DNA from: an uncultured Bacteriovorax sp.
GTDB lineage: Bacteria > Bdellovibrionota > Bacteriovoracia > Bacteriovoracales > Bacteriovoracaceae
DNA: 64,000 bases
NCBI GenBank assembly: GCA_946480715.1
Contig: CAMLKK010000015.1
Coordinates: forward strand, 5,821 to 69,820
Direction: 5' to 3'
Program-made: the position numbers and the translations under genes
The notes under the pieces: model-generated
What the model was told of the DNA's origin: nothing
What the model saw: the letters and a program-made list of their open reading frames with translations, nothing else
Database searches by the model: none
Part shown: piece by piece, positions 7,062-15,532 of the stretch
Layout: each line of letters starts with the position of its first letter
Numbering within the stretch: position 1 is the first letter of the stretch

Positions 7062-9800
7062 CTACTGTTGAATCAACATGACCCCAATTTTATGTTTTAA
7101 TTCCTCTGAAAAATTGTTAGGTGAAACTTTTTTAAGAGCATTGATTACTCTTTTTTGAAGTTCTAACAGCCTATACATGTTAGCTGAATAATGAATACGA
7201 TCATTTTCTAGCTCTGATAGTGATGGGAGTGAAAATAATTGTTGTTTCCCATTAATGAGTAATTTTATCGCCACATTGCCGGCTTCATCTATATGAAGAG
7301 ACTTTTGAAGAATGCGATTTTCAAAGAACTGTTCCAAGCTTGTTATATCTTTATTTCTTAAAAAATGATCATAACTTCGTATCGTAAGCGACATAGGATT
7401 TTCAGATATATTTTCTTTTATTAAAAAAAGAAGAAGGTTTTTCATAAGCAAGCGATTAGAAACTACTGCATAGGCCATTTCATCCTGAACCGTAACATTC
7501 TCAAGAAATATCGAATGCTGTAGAATCTTTAATTGATCAAAAATCAATTCACCTGAGAGAAGCGCCTCTTGAGCAATGGCCGTTTGAATAAGAGTAAGGT
7601 TGTTCCTTAATAGATAGTATGCGCTGGAGTTTTTGTTAGTATCTGAATTTCTTGCGCCGATGTTTAAAACGTTTTCGATTTCACTTGTCCACTCATTTGT
7701 TTTTAGGTCGATAAACGGATAAAAGACAAGCAACTGGGCGGTGCTTCGCTCTAGAGCGCGTACTGAAATGAAATCCTCCATAACCTCATTATTTCTCTCT
7801 GACTCTTCATTCTTCATATAAATGTATTTTTGAAACAATGATGAAAATTTATTAACTGGGAGATGATAAAAAATGTTTCCTTTTTTTGAATCTTTAAGTT
7901 TTTTATACAGTGGAATGTATTTTTCCCGCTGAAATTTTAACAAATTTTCGTTTTCACTCGAAGCATAGATGGCCCTGATAGGATTTTCTTTAACATTGAT
8001 TAGACCAAATGCTTGATTTAAACCCGAGACACAGTTTTCAAAACCACGACCTGCAGTGGAGTTAAACATACTTTGAATATCTGGAAATGTCCTGAAGCTG
8101 CTTTTGAATTTCTGAATATCCATATCCAAAGATCTCATATCTTCATACTGGCCTGATTTATAATTGTTAAGGCTTGGAACTGAATTTAGCTGGTAGTTTA
8201 AAAGGATTTCACATGAACGAATCTGATTATTAAGCGCAACTTTATTAATTTCTAGATTGGTCAAACTCGTGTCTCTAATGTCTGAAAGTAAATCCATCGT
8301 TTCTCTATGTTGAGCATCAACAACTATGGCAAGCTCTTTAATCATCGTCATTGTTTCAATTTGAATTTGAATTGTTTGTTTTTGAAGAAGTAAAACATCG
8401 TCGAGCTTTTGGTCGATAATACCAAGTTTAGAGAGAACTTCATTTTTAAAAGCGGCATCAGGATCAGGATTAAGACCCAAAAGTTTCATCGCTGGTCCCG
8501 ATGAAAGGGCACTCATTGCCCCCATTACTCCGCCTTTTTTTAAACCATCAAGAATCATATTTGCAGTTGAAAAGATCGCGCTCGCCTTTTTAGTGGTTTC
8601 TATCGCTTTTTTTACCCCTCTTGGAAGTTCAAGGTTAAGAATCTTTGCTATTTTTTCTGTGCTATCAAGAATGATACTGAAATTGTTATTGAGTTTTTCT
8701 GCTTTATTAACAACGGTTAAGAAATTATCGTTGAGCGAGATTTGTTTGCTTAAAATACTGGGATTCGATTCATCTTCTTTACTTGGTTTTCCGATAAAAA
8801 CTGATTCATAAAGAAATTTATTAATTTTTTTTCCATTAATAGCGGGATCATATTTGGAACTCATTTCAAATAATGTTTTGGAGTCTTGGGCCAATCCTTT
8901 CATCGCCGCGCCTAAATCGTGATAATCTTTTTTCATTTCTTTTTGGTAATCGTTTATTCCGCTTAAAAGTGCCCTGACCTCTTCAACCTTCAGTGCCACA
9001 TCTTTAATGTCCTGATAGACTTTCAATATTTCCTTAAATGTTTTTTTGTCTTTTAACTTGTCATGAATTTTTGAAGCGACAACTCCAACCAACAGAGTTG
9101 TTAACTGCTCATCGTAATTAAGATTCGAACTTTTGAATAATGAATCGTACCTTTTGACAGTAGGAAGAGACTCATTTACTAAGGCCAATAACTTCGAAGG
9201 ATTATTCTGGGCGGTGTTTTCAAACTTGGCCCTCAATCCAGGTGAATGGTTGTTGATATCATTCAATATGTAATCAGCAATTGAAGATGCGTTTTCAGAT
9301 ATTCTTTGATCATAAATAGCAAATATGTTGTTGAGTAATTCTTTTTTTAAAGTGGCCGCAGAATTCATCACAAATTGCTGTTCAAATGTGAGCCCCGAAA
9401 AATTCTCATCCAAATTAATTAGTGTCTTATTTAAAAACTCCGTATCGTTCATAAACTTTGAACCATAAAACAAGAAATCGTTTTTAAATACAGTTGAATG
9501 ACTATTGATCTCTTCAATGACTTTCGAGATTTCCTCAAGAGAGAGCGGTTTCACATTTTGATCGATATATTTTTTATTTTCATTATAAACACTCATGGCT
9601 AAATATTCAGGAAATGCAAGATTACCCCGAGTTGAAGAAAATAACTGCTGCCATAACTTGAAGGCCTGTGACTTCTCCTCTATTTGGAGACTAGTCGTCG
9701 ACTCAACAGTATTACTCACTACCGGTTTCGATTCTTTTGAACATGAACCAAGAAGTAAAGATGCAATCGTAAGAAGAAGGATTCCAGAATTATTTTTCAT
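7062..9800 (-). CDS. Large lipoprotein of unknown function
   Basis: This 912-residue product has a lipobox (LLGSC, Cys20) followed by a Ser/Thr/Val-rich linker. Most of the rest reads as long amphipathic helices, with hydrophobic patches near residues 390-440 (Ala/Ser/Gly-rich, AIFSTANMILDG) and a helix-rich region around 450-540. The length and the central Gly/Ala hydrophobic stretch resemble helical pore-forming or tape-like proteins, but I cannot assign a family. The ATG directly follows the stop codon of the preceding lipoprotein gene, so the pair is coupled. Confidence 0.7.
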   Translation of the reverse strand: MKNNSGILLLTIASLLLGSCSKESKPVVSNTVESTTSLQIEEKSQAFKLWQQLFSSTRGNLAFPEYLAMSVYNENKKYIDQNVKPLSLEEISKVIEEINSHSTVFKNDFLFYGSKFMNDTEFLNKTLINLDENFSGLTFEQQFVMNSAATLKKELLNNIFAIYDQRISENASSIADYILNDINNHSPGLRAKFENTAQNNPSKLLALVNESLPTVKRYDSLFKSSNLNYDEQLTTLLVGVVASKIHDKLKDKKTFKEILKVYQDIKDVALKVEEVRALLSGINDYQKEMKKDYHDLGAAMKGLAQDSKTLFEMSSKYDPAINGKKINKFLYESVFIGKPSKEDESNPSILSKQISLNDNFLTVVNKAEKLNNNFSIILDSTEKIAKILNLELPRGVKKAIETTKKASAIFSTANMILDGLKKGGVMGAMSALSSGPAMKLLGLNPDPDAAFKNEVLSKLGIIDQKLDDVLLLQKQTIQIQIETMTMIKELAIVVDAQHRETMDLLSDIRDTSLTNLEINKVALNNQIRSCEILLNYQLNSVPSLNNYKSGQYEDMRSLDMDIQKFKSSFRTFPDIQSMFNSTAGRGFENCVSGLNQAFGLINVKENPIRAIYASSENENLLKFQREKYIPLYKKLKDSKKGNIFYHLPVNKFSSLFQKYIYMKNEESERNNEVMEDFISVRALERSTAQLLVFYPFIDLKTNEWTSEIENVLNIGARNSDTNKNSSAYYLLRNNLTLIQTAIAQEALLSGELIFDQLKILQHSIFLENVTVQDEMAYAVVSNRLLMKNLLLFLIKENISENPMSLTIRSYDHFLRNKDITSLEQFFENRILQKSLHIDEAGNVAIKLLINGKQQLFSLPSLSELENDRIHYSANMYRLLELQKRVINALKKVSPNNFSEELKHKIGVMLIQQ

Positions 9801-11087
9801 TTAATATTCCATTTTTAAGTTGTTTTTAAGATCAATGTAACTAGCTCTATCAATTTGACCGTGTGGTCCCATAATTCCAGAGTCGCCATTTTCGCCTTTG
9901 GAACCGTCTTTTCCGGCCGAGGGAATTTGATTTCCACATTGGGAAATAAAAGCTGGATTATAGCTTCCTGGTCTGCCTCCAGCGGTTCCCAGACCGCCTT
10001 CTCCTGGTTGGCCCGGTAAACTTCCTGAGCCTTTTACAAGTTTAATGTCGAGATCAAAATGTGATCCATCTCCAACATTGACGTTGGCAACTCCAGAGTT
10101 ACCGCCTGAGCGGCCATTGAATGCTTTTCTTCCTTTGAATCCATCTATTCCGTTTTTACCGCTCGAAGGGCATGTTGTGGCCTCTCTGGCCGACTGGCAG
10201 AACTTTTCATCATCTCTTTCCTGACAATATTCAACCCATTCAACAATCATGTCCTGGCCTTTAAAAAGTGCTGGATCCGCAATTGGACGTTCTTCGATTT
10301 TTGCGGGTACATTTGTAACGAGACCGCCATCCTGACCACGCATCTCAATAAATAAATCACCATAAGCAACTGATGCATTGATGTTAAGGACACCACCCGA
10401 ATGACCATCCATATTATTACTGGCCGTTTTTGTTTCGATGAATGTTGTAATTTTTGCTTTCACTGAAATAAGCTGATCGATTTGAATATCAAAATTTGTT
10501 CCAAGAGTTTCGAGAACAACTCCTTCTGCTAATACAAGCGTACCAAAAGAATTTTTTCCACTTACCAGAATTTTGTTAAGATCACCGTTTTTGGAAATCA
10601 ATATATCTTTTTTCATCGTAAACTCTGCCCTTCCCACAACTTCATTAACACTTTTTAATTCACATTTAATGGTCTCAACATGAGCAGTAATATCTTTGAG
10701 ATCAACAAGAAGACTTAATGTCTTACTTCCAGAAGGGAACGATTTTTGGAATATTTTTTTGTCATGGGGAGAAGATTGAGTTTCACACGAAAGAGTCGTT
10801 TCCTCTAATTCAGTTTTTAATTCTGCTTTGATGACGTATTTATTCAGATTGCTGCTAAATTGCTCAATATTAGAAAAGTCCAATTCGAAATCAATAAGAC
10901 GTTGCTTCGAGAATGTTGCATAAGAACCATCCTGAAATTCCGTCATTTCTGATTCATTTATTTCTGGTTCTTCTTTAGTTGAAATCTGTGTGAGGTTTTC
11001 GCTCGTGCCAGCAATCTGCTGCTTTTTTCCGCCACAAGATGTGAGTGACAATAAAAGAATAAGAGATGTGAGATAAAAATATTTCAT
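9801..11087 (-). CDS. Lipoprotein with Gly-rich collagen-like C-terminus
   Basis: This 428-residue product has a lipobox (SLTSC, Cys18). Residues about 50-150 look beta-rich; residues about 215-428 contain many Gly-X-X stretches (for example GKDGSKGENGDSG and GQPGEGGLGTAGG) reminiscent of collagen-like or Gly-rich adhesin segments. Cysteines near residues 286-305 may form disulfides. A strong ribosome site (GAGGAG) precedes the ATG. It is the first gene of a two-gene unit with the 912-residue lipoprotein. A surface-exposed structural role fits but is not proven. Confidence 0.72.
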   Translation of the reverse strand: MKYFYLTSLILLLSLTSCGGKKQQIAGTSENLTQISTKEEPEINESEMTEFQDGSYATFSKQRLIDFELDFSNIEQFSSNLNKYVIKAELKTELEETTLSCETQSSPHDKKIFQKSFPSGSKTLSLLVDLKDITAHVETIKCELKSVNEVVGRAEFTMKKDILISKNGDLNKILVSGKNSFGTLVLAEGVVLETLGTNFDIQIDQLISVKAKITTFIETKTASNNMDGHSGGVLNINASVAYGDLFIEMRGQDGGLVTNVPAKIEERPIADPALFKGQDMIVEWVEYCQERDDEKFCQSAREATTCPSSGKNGIDGFKGRKAFNGRSGGNSGVANVNVGDGSHFDLDIKLVKGSGSLPGQPGEGGLGTAGGRPGSYNPAFISQCGNQIPSAGKDGSKGENGDSGIMGPHGQIDRASYIDLKNNLKMEY

Positions 11088-11183
11088 AAATGCTCCTCTG
11101 TTGCGAGAAACATACAGTAAAGTCTCTAAATGATGGGGAAGTTACACTTTATTGGAACCAAATATTTCAAAAATGAAACAGGA

Positions 11184-11372
11184 TTAAAGGCGTTTTAGGA
11201 GTTCCTCGGAAGCTTTTTTCATTTTTTGAAAGACTTCGTCGGCCGCTTCAAGAATTTCTTTGGATTCAGGTGATTGAATATTGTCATCATCAATTGATTC
11301 GATCAGTTCTTTGAGCATGACGAACTTTCCAATCGTATCGTGTTTATATTTTTGCAGGTCACTGAATTTCAT
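11184..11372 (-). CDS. Small acidic helical protein next to response regulator
   Basis: This 62-residue protein has no signal peptide and reads as a helical, Glu/Asp/Lys-rich polypeptide. Its start lies 14 bases inside the 3' end of the NtrC-type regulator gene, so the two are coupled. The family is unknown. Its size and linkage suggest a partner or modulator of the regulator. Confidence 0.55.
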   Translation of the reverse strand: MKFSDLQKYKHDTIGKFVMLKELIESIDDDNIQSPESKEILEAADEVFQKMKKASEELLKRL

Positions 11373-12708
11373 TTTGAGCTGTTGGTTGCTTGATATGTTT
11401 ATAGAGTTTGGCCTGATTTATCTGCAATTCAGAAATTGTTTTTCTGATGGCCTTGTTATTTTTAGTGAGAGCGTTGCTAATAACTTCAGCTTCAATTTTT
11501 TCAATGAATGATGGAAGTCCAATTTGCATCGCTAGATTTAGTTGTTCAGCTGTGAGAACTGCCTTGGTTGGCAAAACAGCTTTTTCCTGAAGATGCTTTT
11601 CAATATCCGGAACGCCAATAAGGCCCTTACCCTCTAATGTGATCAACTGAAAAAAGCGTTTAAGCTCACGGATATTTCCTGGCCATGAGTATTTTTCTAG
11701 AAATGATTTAGCTTCTTTCGTGAAAACAAGTTTGCGTCCGGATTGTCCATAAACGGTCATTTCCTTCTTGAGCAGATCAAGAATATCTTCTGTTCTCTCA
11801 CGAAGAGGAAGGAGCTTTATAGAGAGCCCGCAAAGACGCTGAAAAAGATCAAATCTAAAATCGCCTGCTTTAATTTTATCTTCGAGATTATCAAGAGTCG
11901 CTGAGATTATTCGGAAATCTGATTTGATGAGTTTGTCTGAATTGACCTGGTAAAAACTTTTTTCTTCGATGGCCTTTAAGAGTTTTGATTGAAGCCCTTT
12001 TGACATAGATCCAATTTCATCCAGGAATAGAGTTCCACCGTTGGCCAGGGCCAATTTCCCTTTAACTTCAGCATTTGCGCCCGTAAAGGCCCCTTTGGCA
12101 TGTCCGAATAATTCTGCTTCCAGAAGATCTTCGCTTAAAGCTGCACAGTTCACAGCTACAAAAGGTCCGTTTCTCTTTGATTGATCATGAATTTCTTTTG
12201 CAAGAAAAGTTTTTCCCGTACCACTTTCTCCCAGTAAACAAAGGGGAAGATCAGTAGCAATAACCGGAACCATTTTTTTTATGATGTCTTTCTGAGCCTT
12301 AGATTTTGTCGGAAAGACTTCTGTAAAAATAAAATTTTCAAGATAGTCGTTTTTAGAAAGGAGATAGCGATTAAGTGTATCAGCAATACTCGCCTCTTCG
12401 TTTCCTTTAGAATAATAGTCGCTACAGCCAAGTTCATAGGCATGCTCGATAATGGTCTCATCATGCAATGAAGACATAACGACGCTATAAATGCCTTTTT
12501 GAGAAGCGAGCTTGAGGAGTTCAAGACCTAATAGCTCAACACCCGTATTATCCAGATTAAGGTCAATGAAACATAGATCGTAAGTGCTGTTGAGTTTAAG
12601 AACGGCATCATCATAGGTCGCAGCTTCAACCACGTAATGATCTTTCAGATGGGCCTTAATTTTCAAACGGGATAACTTTTCGTCATCAACCACAAGTATT
12701 CTAAGCAT
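11359..12708 (-). CDS. NtrC-family sigma54-dependent response regulator
   Basis: This 449-residue protein has three domains in order. The receiver (1-115) carries acidic residues Asp8/Asp9, phospho-site Asp49, Ser79 and Lys101. The AAA+ domain (about 135-360) has Walker A GESGTGKT at 160-167, the sigma54-contacting GAFTGA at 206-211 and Walker B LFLDEI. A Fis-type helix-turn-helix lies near 415-440. It should activate RNA polymerase with sigma54 when phosphorylated. No histidine kinase is adjacent, so the partner is elsewhere. The start codon sits inside a long hairpin (12696-12736). Confidence 0.93.
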   Translation of the reverse strand: MLRILVVDDEKLSRLKIKAHLKDHYVVEAATYDDAVLKLNSTYDLCFIDLNLDNTGVELLGLELLKLASQKGIYSVVMSSLHDETIIEHAYELGCSDYYSKGNEEASIADTLNRYLLSKNDYLENFIFTEVFPTKSKAQKDIIKKMVPVIATDLPLCLLGESGTGKTFLAKEIHDQSKRNGPFVAVNCAALSEDLLEAELFGHAKGAFTGANAEVKGKLALANGGTLFLDEIGSMSKGLQSKLLKAIEEKSFYQVNSDKLIKSDFRIISATLDNLEDKIKAGDFRFDLFQRLCGLSIKLLPLRERTEDILDLLKKEMTVYGQSGRKLVFTKEAKSFLEKYSWPGNIRELKRFFQLITLEGKGLIGVPDIEKHLQEKAVLPTKAVLTAEQLNLAMQIGLPSFIEKIEAEVISNALTKNNKAIRKTISELQINQAKLYKHIKQPTAQNEIQ

Positions 12709-12736
12709 GTGGTGTTTTTACCACAGCTTAGAATAC
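12696..12736 (-). promoter_or_regulatory. Long hairpin enclosing the start codon of the response regulator
   Basis: On the minus strand an 11-bp arm (12726-12736) pairs with 12696-12706 and a 6-bp arm (12720-12725) pairs with 12708-12713. Only base 12707 is bulged, and the loop is six bases. The ATG at 12706-12708 lies in the paired region, with its T as the bulge. No run of T follows, so this is not a typical terminator. Start-codon masking is inferred. Confidence 0.6.
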
Positions 12737-12767
12737 AGATTGATTTTATTGAAAAAAATACAGGATT

Positions 12768-15329
12768 TTAACGCTTTTTAAGGGCCTGTTCAGAGAGCGC
12801 TTTAAGTTTCATATACTGAGCTCGCTCAATTTCACGTCTGGCCTTCTCTTCCTGGTCGCGTTTTTCATCTGCGACTGAAGTATTGACCTTTTTAGCAGCG
12901 ATTGAGGCAGGAGCACGGCATTTTCCGGCCGCTTTTTCTTCAGCGGAACATTCCTTGCGGTTGACCTTAATCTTAACGTATTTAGGCTGCCCTTTTTCAT
13001 CGAGATCAATTTTTCCGTCTTTGATAAGCGGGATAACTTTTTTCGTCACGCCATCTTCTTCAATGAGGAATGGAACACCATTAAGTTCTAAAATTCTGTT
13101 AGTGATAGTTTCAGCTGCTTTCTCTGACGACATTCCGTCAACTCTTGTCAGAGTTAATCCATTTGTCTGATCATTTGATTCCGCAGAATTTGTAGTTAAA
13201 TTAGGTGCACTCGCGATCGAACGAGATGGTGCTGCAGATGATGTTGGAGCAGCTGCCCCAGAAGAAGTATCAACTGCTTTTCTTACAGGCTCATCACTGT
13301 CTGCTGAATAAGTAGATTTGCTTTCACTCACTCGTGGTGAAAAAGTTTGAGTTGAGTTTTGAGAAGCTGACGACTGAACCACTTCTGCTTTAGGAGCGTA
13401 TGCTGGAAGCTCGGCTTTCTTCGCAGCTGTTGTTTTTTTGAGTTCATTAATTTGTGTTCTTAAATCAGCAATAAGATCTTTTTCTTCTTGCTGTCTTTTT
13501 TCTTTTACTCGGGCCTCTTCAGCAGCTTCTGTTGAAGCTTTTAGTTTATCGAGTTTTTCTTCAGTCGCTGAAAGTTTTTTAAGAAGTTCAGCAATTCGAG
13601 CATCATTTGGTGAAGCCGCTGCGATCGCTTCAGCTTCTTTTTTTACCGTTTCAATTTCTGGAATCACCGCTGTGTGATCGACTGGGGCATTGTGATCTTC
13701 AATAGCATTGTTAAATGTGTTTGGGTTATAGAATGTGTTATTTGGATTGTTGTAATTGTTTCCATCGTTGTTGACCAAATTGTCTTGATTGAACGAAAAA
13801 TCTTCCTCGACGGGTTCATAAATTTTTGCAGATTCAAATAAGTCGGATTTAGAATTTCCAAGACCAATACTGTCCAGCGTTCCATTATCCATTTCATCAG
13901 GACCAGTTGTTGAACGTGGAGCATAACTGTAGGAATCATTGTCTGCATTGTATACTATCTTATCGACATTTTCTTGATCATTGGCCTGTAGTGAAGCCGC
14001 TAATCCTTTTTCAGCTCCGACGATATTAAAACTCTTGCAAAGCCTAGAATCGAGAAAAACTTCCAGGTCTTTTTCATCTGAAAATTCTTCACCTAAAAGA
14101 TCTTTAAGACGTTTCCAGTGGCGATTCTCTTTTACAGGTTGATCCCCAATAATATCCCAAAGTCTTCTACCATCAACATCAATCTTGGCGATTCTGCCTC
14201 TATTTAAATTTGTGGCGATCTCACAAACTGACTCAATTGAAGCAACTTCTGAACACTCTCCACTGCTTCCTAAAATGTTTTCAGCTCTAGCTTTACGGAA
14301 ACTATCAAAGTTTGCAGCGAAATCTTCTTTTGAAGCATTTTTCTTCAAAAAGATTTCTTTAAGTTTTTTATAGTGTGAATTATTTTTAAAAGATTTATTA
14401 TCTGAGTCTTGAAAATTGAAGTCGTAGCTTAGAACCGGATCTACATATGTAAATTTATTTTTTCCTGTTCCTGATTTAACTGCGTTGATGAATAGCTCTT
14501 CTTTTTTATCGGTAGAAGCTTTTTTAAATTCTTCAGATGTAACAAGTTCACCTAAGGCATCAATGTATTCACTATCTACTTCAGCATATCTAGTTGTACG
14601 TCTATCAATTCGTGACTCAAAGAAAGCAATCATTGCTGGCTTATCTTTGCCTTTGTATTCTTTGGCGAAAGTATTGTAACTGACAATTTTTTTATCAGCA
14701 TTTTCGTAGCTGTAGCAACCTGGATTAATTGTTGAGCATGTCTCTTGATAATCATCAAATCCACTTGTCACTAATGATATATTACAAGTTGGTTTATTAC
14801 TGAGTTCAAATCGTGAAGCACATTTAGCGCCTAGACTTTTATCAAATTTCTTTTGAGCGAAATGTTTCAGTACCTCTAGCTTTTCCATTTCTTCTGCTTT
14901 TGTTCTCAGAAATTTTTTTGCAAAATCTTGAGCTGTTAAATAACGAATAATGGCATCTGCTCTTTTTCTAGTTTCTGCATCCTGTACTGTTGTAAGTTTT
15001 AATTGCGAGCAAGCATTTACATTCTCACATCTTGAGACATTGTATCGAGTGCTCTTAAGATAAAGTGGCGCCTTTGCATTATTACAAGCTTCTTGCTTAC
15101 TGATGTTGTTCACATCAAAAGCAAGATCATCAATGATTTCGTAACCGCTGTATTGATCCAGACTTGAGCAAGCTTGACTTGCAGGTGAGCGAAGCAATCT
15201 TAATGAATTGCCAAATTGAGGCAATCGCGATTGTTGCATAATGATGCTGGTGAAAGGTTTATTTTCCTCAGCAAAAACAACATTAAGGCCTAAACCCATC
15301 ATCAATAGTGTTACGGACAAAATCTTCAT
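12768..15329 (-). CDS. Large secreted protein with Asn-rich and coiled-coil segments
   Basis: This 853-residue protein has a signal peptide (cleavage after VVFA, residue 20). The N-terminal 500 residues look globular and contain about a dozen cysteines. An Asn-rich low-complexity stretch follows near 515-545, then a Lys/Glu/Ala coiled coil near 560-645, a Ser/Ala/Thr-rich linker to about 730, and a basic C-terminal tail of charged helix. No family is recognised. A GAGGAG ribosome site precedes the ATG. The mosaic of globular head, disordered linker and coiled coil suggests an envelope structural protein. Confidence 0.7.
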   Translation of the reverse strand: MKILSVTLLMMGLGLNVVFAEENKPFTSIIMQQSRLPQFGNSLRLLRSPASQACSSLDQYSGYEIIDDLAFDVNNISKQEACNNAKAPLYLKSTRYNVSRCENVNACSQLKLTTVQDAETRKRADAIIRYLTAQDFAKKFLRTKAEEMEKLEVLKHFAQKKFDKSLGAKCASRFELSNKPTCNISLVTSGFDDYQETCSTINPGCYSYENADKKIVSYNTFAKEYKGKDKPAMIAFFESRIDRRTTRYAEVDSEYIDALGELVTSEEFKKASTDKKEELFINAVKSGTGKNKFTYVDPVLSYDFNFQDSDNKSFKNNSHYKKLKEIFLKKNASKEDFAANFDSFRKARAENILGSSGECSEVASIESVCEIATNLNRGRIAKIDVDGRRLWDIIGDQPVKENRHWKRLKDLLGEEFSDEKDLEVFLDSRLCKSFNIVGAEKGLAASLQANDQENVDKIVYNADNDSYSYAPRSTTGPDEMDNGTLDSIGLGNSKSDLFESAKIYEPVEEDFSFNQDNLVNNDGNNYNNPNNTFYNPNTFNNAIEDHNAPVDHTAVIPEIETVKKEAEAIAAASPNDARIAELLKKLSATEEKLDKLKASTEAAEEARVKEKRQQEEKDLIADLRTQINELKKTTAAKKAELPAYAPKAEVVQSSASQNSTQTFSPRVSESKSTYSADSDEPVRKAVDTSSGAAAPTSSAAPSRSIASAPNLTTNSAESNDQTNGLTLTRVDGMSSEKAAETITNRILELNGVPFLIEEDGVTKKVIPLIKDGKIDLDEKGQPKYVKIKVNRKECSAEEKAAGKCRAPASIAAKKVNTSVADEKRDQEEKARREIERAQYMKLKALSEQALKKR

Positions 15330-15532
15330 AATGAGACTCCTCAGACTATTGTATCGGTTAAACAGCTAAAAACTTGAGCAAAACGCTCCGTGGCGATTAA
15401 AGTGTCGTTTTATTGTGGAGTTAGAGGCCGATTGCCTGTCTTAAATGTGCCTTAAAAAAGAGGCAAACGCTTCAAAGCCGATTAAAAGTGTTCTACCATT
15501 TAACGAGATCAATATTGAACCGAGGGATTGGA

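Noticed and set aside
15488..15532. Longer acs start at GTG 15488.
   Set aside because: No ribosome site at the GTG, while GAGGGA precedes ATG 15533, where conserved sequence begins.
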